Of a stretch of 64,000 nucleotides of DNA, positions 49,574 to 59,660 are shown in pieces. A model generated the notes under the pieces. The model did not search any database, was not told where the DNA came from, and saw nothing but the letters and a program-made list of their open reading frames with translations. The position numbers were made by a program, and so were the translations under genes. Positions within the stretch are counted from its first letter, which is position 1. Every line of letters begins with the position of its first letter. The stretch covers positions 10,350,936 to 10,414,935 of the forward strand of contig JAKSZT010054335.1 of NCBI GenBank assembly GCA_026826555.1, written 5' to 3'. The DNA comes from Tolypeutes matacus (Eukaryota > Chordata > Mammalia > Cingulata > Chlamyphoridae).

Positions 49574-49586
49574 AAAATTGAGTAAT

Positions 49587-50059
49587 TGTAACAATATAGT
49601 GCAGTACCTTGAAAAGCATGAAAAGAAAACAGAAGGAAAAACAAAACCCTGTAAACAACCACATAATAAGAAAGAAAATCCGAATAGCTGGTGAACAAAT
49701 TAAGAGCTATTTACTTTACTAGTAATCAAGAAATGTAAATTAAAGCAATTTTAAACTCAGTACTGCATGAAGCACTAGTCAATCGAAGGGAGGTCTGGCT
49801 GGGCCGGGGTGGGCTGGCAGGGGGCTGCTATCACACACCAGAACGTCTGGATGTATGTTAGTATTTGAACAGGCATGTGGTGCACCTGTGTATAGCCTGT
49901 TATTTAGGGTTGAAGGGTTAGCCCTAAGTGTGTCACAGAAGGAGACCAGCCCTCAAAGGATGGAAGCCTACCTGAGAATCAGTTCAGTCCCTGCATGGAT
50001 TGAAGGAAACTACTCTGAGCATATCTGCCTGACAGAATCAAAAGTAAATTCTCTCTGAA
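49587..50059. other. intergenic, no gene seen
   Basis: Unique sequence between two mobile elements. Part of it, after about 49900, may be an upstream extension of the LINE that follows. Confidence 0.4.
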
Positions 50060-50677
50060 GGAAAGATACATCATCCAGAGCTTAAAATTATTCTTCAAAT
50101 ATAACCAGGCATGCGATGAGACAAACTTGACCCAGAACCAAGAGAAAATACAGATGTTAGAAACAGACTCAACAGGACATTCTGTGTAATATCTTCAAGA
50201 AAATAAAAGACAAATTGAGAATACTAGCAGAGACCCAAAAATCTATACATAAAATCCAAATAGTAATTTTAGAACTAAAGGTACTAAAGGTCCCAGAAAT
50301 AAACCTGACGAAGAAATTTAACAGCAGATCAATTACAGCAGAAGACAGAATCGGTGAATTGAAAAATACATTGTCAGCAAATATCTCAACTGAAACAGAG
50401 AGAAGAAAAGGCACTAAGAGGCCTACGGGGCGTGACGGGAAGCTTGATCGTGTATGTGATAGATGTCAGAGCAGTTGCCTCTGTGTTGGGGGGAAGGTGG
50501 TATCGATGGAAAGATATGAGAAGGAACTTTCTGGGATGACAGGGATGTTTGATTTGTTGATTTGTTTGGAACGTGGGTTACATGGATTATACATTTGTCA
50601 AAATTCAGTATTACATTTGGATTTTGCATTTCACTACATATAAATTATACTTTAATAAAACTATGCATTTAAAAGAA
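50060..50677 (+). mobile_element. old L1-class LINE 3' fragment
   Basis: An ORF-like A-rich part (agaagacagaatcggtgaat, aacctgacgaagaaattta) is followed by a 3' end with agcagttgcctctgtgttgg, ggaactttctgggatgacag and gttacatggattatacattt. It finishes ttatactttaataaaact. This order matches the 3' ends of old mammalian L1 (L1ME/HAL1-like) copies. It is broken and non-coding; the subfamily is uncertain. Confidence 0.6.
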
Positions 50678-51167
50678 AAGGGATACTGGAAGAGTTAGAT
50701 AAAAAACAAGGGAAATCCTATCCAAGTGTATTTTATGAAGCTGTTCACAAACTTGCCATGGACTAAATTAAAAGAAACACTGGAAAGGAATTTTTAGATT
50801 ACCCTGGGGTGGCTTTTCTGTTTTCAGTCTCCCATACCAGCAAGTTTTTGTTTTACTCTAAATTTTGTCTCATTCGTATCAACAGCAATTTCAAGAGGAG
50901 CTCCCTGAGTAGTGGAAATATATCCAGGATATAACGGTGGAATGAAAACGGAGACCACTGGTTTTGACTTTAGGAATAGCTTTACTGCATAAATATTTTT
51001 CAGAAGTATGATGTCTAGTTGGCTGTAGATAAAATCAAGCAAAAAATATTTATATTAGCAAGAATCTTAATAAAAACATGAGCTTTTAAAATTTGAAAAT
51101 GCTTTATTGACACACATAACTAGGGCAGAGAAATGTGTGCTGAGGACATTTATAGCTAGAAGGACAT

Positions 51168-51258
51168 CATTTATCTCTATCCTTTATCTCTATCATTTAT
51201 CTCTATCCTTTATCTCTATCATTTATCTCTATCCTTTATCTCTATCATTTGTCTCTAG
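51168..51258. repeat. 13-bp tandem repeat, about seven copies
   Basis: Copies of 'atttatctctatc' and 'ctttatctctatc' alternate, so the array can also be read as a 26-bp repeat. It is pyrimidine-rich on plus. Confidence 0.85.
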
Positions 51259-51399
51259 CCTTCTTTTCACTTTTCCTTTTGGAAAACTCTTGATTATCCT
51301 AAAGACATGGTAACTATGACTTTTTCTGTTAAATATCAGATTTTCCCTAATGTGGCCACATCTTCTTTACGGCCAAAGGATTTGTCCATTTTTCTAACA

Positions 51400-51580
51400 A
51401 TCACTCATACATTGTAGCACAATTATTGGGGTGTCGTTCCTTACCCCATCTAACAGCAAACTTTTCAAGGCTAGACTCTATCTCACTCATCTTTTCCATT
51501 AGTAGAGTCTAATATTGTATTTGGCACACAGCAGGTGCTTCAGAAACATTTTGTTGAATAAATGAATTATTTAATAAAAA
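51400..51580 (+). mobile_element. L2-type LINE 3' end relic
   Basis: The text runs acttttcaaggctagactct, then tatttggcacacagcaggtg and aacattttgttgaataaatg. This is the familiar L2/MIR-type 3' end order (cttgagggcagg..., ...cacatagtaggtgctcaataaatg). Confidence 0.5.
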
Positions 51581-51869
51581 ATATTAAGAATAATTTTATA
51601 TTGTTTCAGTCAACCAGCACTGATCAAAACAGAATGCCTCAAAATAATAGTTTTGTGATAGAGCTTGATATAAAAGGAGAAAGTGGATGTTTTATTCTTG
51701 GATCAAGTAGTAAAAGAGCTCTTGATTTATAATTCAGTTCAAGCCATTTATATCTCTTGTTTAAAAATATCCCATCTGAAAATATGACCTCTAGTTCCCT
51801 TTAATTCAGCTCCCTGAATTCTGTGCTGTAAATCACTAGTCCAAATTCAGCATTTTCCTGGCTTCCCCA

Positions 51870-52365
51870 TGCTGCAATGGCCTTCTCAGCTTAGCAAACT
51901 CACACCTACTCTGCAAAACCAAACTCAAATGTGCTCTGTTTTTGCACATCCTTCCTAGCCCAACCTTTCCCCTCCAGAGCAGTTATCTGAATCCTCTCCT
52001 ATTCACCAGTAGTACTTGGATATATTTCTATTATAGCCTTGTCACTTTGTGTTGGTTTGTTTCTCCTGACAGATGGCATCTCAAGGCTCAACAAATACTT
52101 GTTATCATTCTAAGGAAGGAGTCAACATGTGCCATTTCTACTCTTAATACCCAAACCAAACAACCAGGAGATGAAATCCATGGCAAGATGAGGTCTGTCT
52201 CCATCTATCTGGGCCAAAATAAAGCAAGAGGTGAAACTTGACTAAGACTAGAGGAAACCATCCTGACTGCTTCTTGAGTTATAAGACCTTGTCCTATTTA
52301 TTGTTGCATCCTCAGGTCCTGGCTTGACATGTAGCAGAATTCAATAAATAGGTACTGGATTAGTG
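51870..52365 (+). mobile_element. L2-type LINE relic
   Basis: Recognisable blocks in order are aaactcaaatgtgctctgtt, catccttcctagcccaacct and tttctattatagccttgtca. After an unrelated middle part come ctcaggtcctggcttgacat and gaattcaataaataggtact. These follow the L2 3' consensus as I recall it. The short ORFs across it are not genes. Confidence 0.5.
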
Positions 52366-52812
52366 AACAGGTACACAGACGGGAGTCCTCTCTGAGACTT
52401 CTTTCAGGTCCTGTTTGACACATTTCCAGGATGTGCACATGGGCTCCATGATTTCTTGACCATCAGTGCCACCACTCACTGGGAAATTCCACCAGGGCAG
52501 GGACTGTGAGGGGCTAACCATCGGCGTTCCACCATCTCCCGGGGTCCCTACCACTGCCCGAATATTGTTAAATGCTGAAGACCTAGGCATTTACGGAATA
52601 TGTTTGTTCTCTGGTGAAAAAGGAAAATCCCTGCTTAAGGCTGGTTACCTAAATTATCTTTCTGAAAAATTGAATTAATTTGTGTCAATTGAGTGATTTA
52701 TTTGACATGTTGAGACAAGGATAGTAATATTTCACGCAAATATCTTGGTATTCACATAATGAAAGAGAATATAATATTTATCTGTATAATCTAAAAATAA
52801 ATGTTTAAAATT

Positions 52813-52822
52813 NNNNNNNNNN
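52813..52822. other. assembly gap of 10 N
   Basis: Ten unresolved bases directly to the left of a phased 28-bp repeat, so the true left end of that array is missing. Confidence 0.95.
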
Positions 52823-52980
52823 CCAATCAAAAGGCCCAACTGGATGTGAGCCAATCAAAGGGCCCAACTGGATATGATCCAGTCAACAAGCCCAACTGAA
52901 TATAATCCAATCAAAAGGCCCAAGTGAATATGATCCAATCAAAGGGTCTAACTGAATACAATCCAATCAAAGGGTCCCAC
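52823..52980. repeat. 28-bp tandem repeat, at least 5.6 copies, cut by a gap
   Basis: Units start ccaatcaa(a/a)(a/g)ggcccaactg and end gaatatgat. Starts at 52823, 52851, 52879, 52907, 52935 and 52963 give an exact 28-bp phase. The last copy runs into cccacacccacaggaatgga, which looks like the body of an interspersed element. Each unit contains a CCAAT pentamer. Confidence 0.93.
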
Positions 52981-55716
52981 ACCCACAGGAATGGACTAGC
53001 TTTAAGAACATGATCTTTTCTGGAATCCAAAAAAAGCTTCAAATTGTCACACATGTTGAAGACAATCTAATGTAAATGCTACACATTTATCCTGGGACCT
53101 GCTGGTTTTGAATAAGTGAAATTCATCTAAAAGAAATTACCTTTAACTCTTTTATTAAAAGCTCAAGAGCAATCAACTGTTGGAGTCTGAGGATCTTGGA
53201 TGCTGAGGATAGAACCTAGAGCTCTGGGATGGCTTTGGCTAGTCCATTCTCACGAGACACAGAATTCCTTTGGTTCAAATAAATTTATGACCCCATGTTC
53301 AGCACATACAGCACACATCTCTTTAGGCCAGCACTGTCCAAGAAAACCTTCTGTAATGATGGACATAGCCTGCATCTGAGCCGGTCATCCAGTAACCACA
53401 TGAGCTATTGAGCACTTGAAATGTGGCTAGTGGGATTGAGGGATGAATTGTTAACTTGATTTTTTATAACTTTAAATTTAATTTATACTTAAATTAAAAT
53501 AGCTACATGTAGTTGGTGGCTACCATTTTGGCTAGCCCAGTTTTAGCCCATTGCTCAAGAAAATGCTCGTGCTTCTGTGAAAAACACCTGACTCCACTAG
53601 AGCAGGTGATAGCAAAAACCAGGCAACTATATTTGTACAGACAGATAGTTTATTCAAGTAATACCCTCTTCCCTTCTACAGTCAGGAATACAGGAGCCAG
53701 ATAAAGTGAAAACTGTCACAAAGGCAAGAAGTTAAATGGTATTTCTTAGCCCATACTACAGCAAAGGTTGGCTGGACAAAATACGGAGAACATTAAAATG
53801 TTCTTTCTTAAAAAGTGAGTAGCTTGAAATGTTCCCAGTACTTCGATTTGCTCTAAAGTGATGGAAGCTCCCTCATGAATAAAAGCCCGCCTATTGTCCT
53901 GGGTGGGACTGTGGTGAGGTAGTGGCATGTCGACTCGAAAGAACCTGCCTCTGGGCACCGCACCTGCAGGCAGCCAGTCTCCTGTCCCTCTATCAGCTGG
54001 GCACTGAGATCCATCAAGGTGACACGTGGAAGTGAAGGGGCTCAGAGAAACAGCCTTCCCTCCTGTCCATGCCGCGAGTAGCTCACCTCATTCCACAGCA
54101 GATGTGCAGTGTGGACGCGGCAGCAAGCCACAGAGGGTCAGGTAATTCCTGTTAAAGCTCTTAGCAGACGCAGGAATTAGGTGAGCAAGTTGGATGCCTG
54201 GCTAAAGTCTGATTTTATGTAAATGTGATGGGGGAGTTATAAGGCGATCCTAAATTTATAAATCCTAATGCTTGTTCGCTTTCACACATGCTTTCTGACT
54301 GACGGCAATTCTGAGCCGTTCGGGCGATTGTCCGTGTGTGCCTGTCGAGGAGAACCGTGTCGACGCAGATGAGACGAGGGTCCAGCATCACAGCACCAGA
54401 GCGAGTGCAGCCAGCCCTTCCTGCCAGGCACGGCGGTGAGCTCGCCCAGTCCTGGACGCAGCTTCCCGTCCTCATCTGTGAGATGGGGCCATGGCACTGC
54501 TGCCCTCTTGTCCCTGGGCCGTGCCGAGCTGACGCGCGTGCTGCCGCGTGTCTGGCCAGCAGGGCCACTCACTGTTTACTGTTGTCATCATTTTCCCTCA
54601 CGTTTGGCAACTATACGGCTATTTGACTGTCCTAGAGTTGTTGACGGGGAAACACATGTCTGTAATTTTTATTTATCAGAGCCGTTGTAGGAATCCTGCA
54701 GAAAGCACAGCCTTCCAGGTACCCACAGCAGAAATATTCCCGATTCCGCTCTCTCTTCACCGTCGCTATCCAGGCGGTCATCTCGCCTGACCTTAATCCA
54801 TAGCAATGTGCTTGTTTTCTTATTTTCTGGAATTCTCCTCAAGTTGAAATTTTACCTTCTTTTCACGTTGTGGTTAAGAATGCCAATAGCCCATCTCCAC
54901 CGACATCCCTTGCCTGTCCCCTCCTTTGTTCTGTTTCTCTTCACACTCCAAACGTCATCTGCTTCCCACCACTTGTCGCCTCCACACTGTCCAGAGCCTC
55001 GGGCTCTGCACGGGTCACACCTGGACGTCTTATGCTGCCTTCGGGCCTTTGTTATTAAGCTTTAAATTATTTCTAAAAATTAAAATAGAAATAACACTAC
55101 TGAAAATTAAAATAATACACCAGATAAACAATGAAAAGTAAGTCTTCTTCCTATTGCAGCCTAACTTTTCTTCTTAGAGGCGATCATTGTTGTGAGCGTC
55201 GGCCTCTCCTGCAGAGGTGACCTATGCATGCACGGCACTTATACCACCCTCCTCTTCCATTTAAATGGGAGCAGACTGTTCTTACTACTTTGCACCATAT
55301 TTTTAGTTGCTTTTTAAATTTGTATTTTGATGTAATTTAATTTTTATTTTAACCAATATTAAAAAGATAAATGGTTTTAAAAAGTTAATTAGTTCCACAA
55401 GGCATAAAACTAAAAATATGGTAATATCTTACTCTATTCCTGATTCTTACTGCCCAGACATAATTATTTTCAACTATTTTAGCTGTTTTCTTAGTTTTTA
55501 CCTCTATATTTCTAAATATGATGTTTATAATATTTTTCTGGATTTTTCAGTTTCAGGTATCAGATATTTTTTTTGAAGCCTTGAATATCTGAAAAGATCT
55601 TTTTCACACTTTCCCACTCAAGTGATAGTTTTGATGGATAGAAAGAAAGTCCTGAGTTTTCAAAGTCTTGCTCCACTGCCTTCTATCTTCCAATGCTCTT
55701 GAGAAGCCTGATGACA
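52981..55716. other. intergenic, no gene seen
   Basis: The first 60-200 bp (ggaatggactagctttaaga, acatgatcttttctgg) probably belong to the same interspersed element as the 28-bp repeat. A MIR-like core (ctcatctgtgagatggggcc) lies at 54472-54491 in a GC-richer patch. The rest is unique sequence with short ORFs lacking coding features. Confidence 0.5.
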
Positions 55717-56300
55717 CTTTTTTTTAATACTTTAGATTACATAAATGTCACATAAAAAATATAGGGGATTCCCGTATGCCCTGCTCTGTAACCCTCCCAC
55801 ACTTTCCCACGTTAACAACATCCTTAGTGTGGTACATTCTTTACAATTTGTGTACACACACTGGAGCACTGCCACTAACCGTGGATTATGGTTTACATTA
55901 TACTTTACACTCTGTCCTGCACAATTTTGTAAGTTATGACAAAATATATGATGGTCTGTTCCCATCATTGCAGTGTCATTCAGGACAATTCCAATGTCCT
56001 GAAGATGCCCCATATTATCCCTGTTTTCCCTCTCTCTCCTCTCAGAACCTCCGGTGGCCTCTGACTCCACATCGATAATAACAGTTCTTCATTGCTAAAA
56101 TAACAACGAGTCCATGGTAGAATAACAGTAAGTCTACTCTAGTCCATCGTTCATTCCCCTGATCCTGAGGATTATGGGATGGTGATGTCCACTTCATCTC
56201 TGACTGAGAGGGGCTCAGATCCCATGGGGCTGATGGATGGGACTAACTTGCTTATGGGTGCAGACTCTCTTGGTTCCTTGGGATGGTCATTGTACCTGAG
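55717..56300 (-). mobile_element. L1 LINE 3' UTR (xenarthran-type)
   Basis: The plus strand begins with poly-T and continues ctttagattacataaatgtc, aaaatataggggattcccgt, gtggattatggtttacatta, ttcaggacaattccaatgtc, ctgaggattatgggatggtg and ctgatggatgggactaactt. I recall this order from the L1 3' UTR common in sloth and armadillo sequence. The poly-T side shows that the element is on the minus strand. A matching second end or target duplication was not resolved. Confidence 0.7.
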
Positions 56301-57260
56301 GACACTTTGACACTTTGATCCTTGATCCTTTGCATTTTGTCATTTTTTTCTCTGTACGTTTTATAATTATCTTCCTGTTCACAGAGTCTGTTTTCATTGA
56401 AGACTTTTATTGTCTTGGGAAGACAGGAGCCCTTTCCGTTGGGAAACTCGTGCTCAGTTTGGGAACTCATATCTCCATGTGATTTTTTTCTCTGTCTTTT
56501 TGGAAGCCTATTATTTGGATGCTCATCTCTGATTTTCTTCTCTATTTTACAGTCTTTTCATCTTTTTGCGTCTTTCTTCTACTTTCTGTGACAGTTTTTC
56601 AACTTTGTTGTCCAACTCTTTTGTTGAATTTTTCATTCCTGCTTCTATATTTTTAATTTTCTGAAGTTCTTGTATATTATCAGAATGACTTTCTATTTTT
56701 AATGTAAGAATATCATATATTCTCTTTTCTCTGAAGAGTCCAATTAGATATTTGGAGAATATTCTACTACTTGCACGGTCTGTCCTTTTCCCAGTTCTTT
56801 CTCTGATCATGTTGCGTTTGTCCTTCATGTTGGAGACTGGGAGAAGCCCTGTGTGTGTGTTGGAGGGGCGTCCCTGGAGCCCAGCTTCCCTGCAGGGCAA
56901 TCTGGCCAGGTCGTTTTGTTGGAAGCCCCTCGATAGTTGGTGCCTGTGCTCCTTAGCTTTTGGCTCCGTAGGTTTCCCCAGAGAGGAATTCTCTGTCGTG
57001 CCTAGGAAGACACGGAGGGTTTTCTGAGTTGAATGGGAAGAGTGGTGGGAGGTTTTCCTTTCCTTTATGAAGGGATTCATTGAATCCCCGGGGTTCAGTG
57101 AGAAACTGCATCACCAGCTGAGACTGGCGCCTGGCTATAGCTCCCCTAGTCCAGTCTTTCCGGAAGGCAAACTTTCTGCTGCCAGGGTGGGCGGGGAGGA
57201 CCATGGTCTGACGACCCACGGCTGCCTTTGCAGGCCTTTAGCTCATCTCATCTCCGGTTT
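56301..57260 (-). mobile_element. possible L1 ORF1-like region upstream of the L1 3' UTR (HAL1-like element?)
   Basis: On the minus strand a 177-codon frame (57080-56547) and, after a stop and frame change, a 72-codon frame (56470-56252) encode charged, Lys/Glu-rich sequence. The first contains a heptad-like stretch (KNSTKELDNKVEKLSQKVEE), consistent with the coiled coil of an L1 ORF1 protein. I see no ORF2 (endonuclease or reverse transcriptase) between it and the L1-type 3' UTR at 55717-56300. That order, ORF1-like then 3' UTR, is the layout of HAL1 (half-L1) elements, but an internally deleted or composite insertion is equally possible. The frame is broken. Confidence 0.35.
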
Positions 57261-58390
57261 GCTCCTAACTGCAGCCAGAGCTCGTGGTCCTGCAGGTTCC
57301 GGGCTCTTTTGCTTTCTGCAGCAGTTGGTCTTGCTGTGGACCTCTGTCTGCCGGCAGCGCAGGCTCCACGACCTCTGGTCTGCTCATCAGGTGCCACGCG
57401 CTCACCTGCTTTCCAGCTTCCGAGCTTTGGCTGTGGCCACACATTCTATTCTTTGTCCTTGGGATTTATGCCTTTAAAAAGATGCCTTTGCCATTGCTTT
57501 AGGAGGACCCTCGAGGTAAACACATGCGGTCGAGCGGCCATGCCTGCCTCCGAGGTTTCTCGACGATGCCCTCGGCTCACGTGGCCTCTTCAGCCCTGCC
57601 TGGGACTCCACCACGTTGGGTCTCATATTCTGCCTTCGTTTCCTCAGCTGCCCACTACAATTTTACTCCATCTGACTCCTTCCCCAGGTGTTGCCTTGAA
57701 TATGGCATTCCTTCTAGAAAATCTCTAAGGCTCCTAATTAGCCAAGATAATAAAATTCCACCTATTCTACTTATTAAAAACTCTGCCTAAAAATAAGATT
57801 CTACTCTATAGTCCATGCTCCTCCTGGATGCTTTGGCTCCCTTTCACAAAAAATCAGAATTATGAGTAGTAATAGCCTGGAGGGAAGAGTGTGGCCTTGG
57901 AATCTATGTCCCTCCCCCTGCTTCATCTACTCCATCAGCATTTACGCTCAGCTGTAACGGACTCTTGCAATTCTGTCACTTAGGATGTGCTTAACTATCA
58001 GCAAACGTCTAAGCAAAACTTAAATTTACTTAAGTGTTTGGTTATTTTAGAATTGCAGAAATCAGGGTCAAAGAATAAATTATTTTCGTTTCCATAATTG
58101 GCGATTTTTTTCATATTTGAATAGAAATGAAAAATATTCATTGATGATTAGGTATTTTAAAGAAATTACTGGCATTTGGTTAAGTTGCTAAAATTGAAGG
58201 TATTTTATATCTATATGGAGACTGACAGTCATATCAAGCGTGAACTACCTGTAGTTGTGACGATAATTTCATGACAACGCATGAATTGAAGACTTCCCAC
58301 CCCCAGATTCAACCTGCTCAGATCGTTGTTCAATGTGCTATATTCAAAGCAGTAACAGATGTTCAAAACCCCGCCTGATGGCGTATAGCT
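57261..58390. other. intergenic, no gene seen
   Basis: The GC-richer first part (to about 57660) may be a 5' UTR-like continuation of the preceding element. The remainder is AT-rich. The 166- and 136-codon plus-strand ORFs at 57067-57728 overlap each other and show no domain. Confidence 0.4.
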
Positions 58391-59660
58391 TTTGCTTCAC
58401 ACGAGATTGCACGTCAGCGTCGCTGAGCGAGGACGCGGGAGCGTGTCGGGGTCATCTCAGTCGGCCGAGGCCGCGCGTCCTGCACGGCCCCTCGTGCGGG
58501 CAGCCTCTGCCTGCGGCAGGCGCCTAATGTGGGCTAACGCTCAGCCAGGCCTTGCGGGCAGCGTGCGCCGCTGGCGTGGACGGCCCGGCTTGTCCCAACA
58601 GCGCGCAGTCCCGAGGGCCCAGCGGGCGCCGCCCACCCGTGCCTGCACCCACCCCGCGAGGCCCACGCTGGTGCTGGACGTCCACATCCACGCTCGTTCC
58701 TAAGCCGGAAAGCCTCTGCTCACCTGCCCTGCACAGCCCGCTTTGGACGTGGATGCTTTCCAGAGCTTTCTCCTGGCACTTCTTCCTGTGACGTGCCACC
58801 ACTTACCCAGGCTGGGAGGTGGGTGGGTGGGACCCTGAGTGATCGACGCCGAGGCTCCAGAGCCACCGGCGCGGCCGAGCGCGTTTCCACGGGACCCCGG
58901 GAAGGAGGCCGAGCTCTGCCCGCCAGAGCGCCCAGAACTGCCAAGGGCTGTGGTCCTGGTCGTACGAGAAAGGAGCTGCTGGTGGATTCTTCTCCTTACT
59001 AATTTCCACGGGAATTAAGTTTAAATGTTTAAAGTAATCCATCCAACTAACATAATCTTAAAAGATTCTCCAGACGAGTGTGCTAAGACTCCGAATGGTG
59101 CAGACACGCCCGCGAGATTTGCCTGACGTCAGACAGGCGCACAGGGATGAGCCTGGGAACAAAGGACGACACTGTACGGGGCGAGGAGCCCAGAGACCCC
59201 TCCCGCCCACCCGAGGGTCTGCAAGGTGCAGGCGGCAGTGGGCTCGCGGCCAGGCGGCCTCTGCCCAGGCCCCCCCTTCCTCGGGGCCTGCCCCCGAGGG
59301 GGAGGCGGGCGGGCTTGACTGAGCCTTGCCGAAGGTGCCAGCCTGCTAAGCCGCTGCAGCTGCCCGGGGGGCGGTGGAGAGAGCCGGGGGCCTTAGGGGG
59401 GCTCTCTTTCTTGGGCTCTGAGGGGCTTCATCTACCTGGACGGATCCTAGGGCTTTGAAAACGGTCGGATTTTGTACGCGAGAGGAAGGTGCTGGCTTCC
59501 TCGCGTGCCTAAGGCAGCCGCTCTCCTCCCGGCCGCAGAGCCGGCGCTGCCAAGCCTCGTGGGACGCCCTAAGGAGGCTCCGCAGCAGCACAAGGGTTGG
59601 GGCCTCTCCTGCAGGGAAGGCCAGCTCTTCCCAGGACACCGGCAGACCCGGGGAAAGCCG
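58391..59660. other. CpG-rich block without recognisable gene
   Basis: CpG-rich sequence over roughly 1.2 kb (densest at 58420-58700, 58830-58970 and 59100-59600) between AT-rich flanks, with one AT-rich break at 58990-59080. Many short overlapping ORFs occur on both strands, none with a known domain. It is a candidate orphan CpG island or non-coding RNA promoter. Confidence 0.4.
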
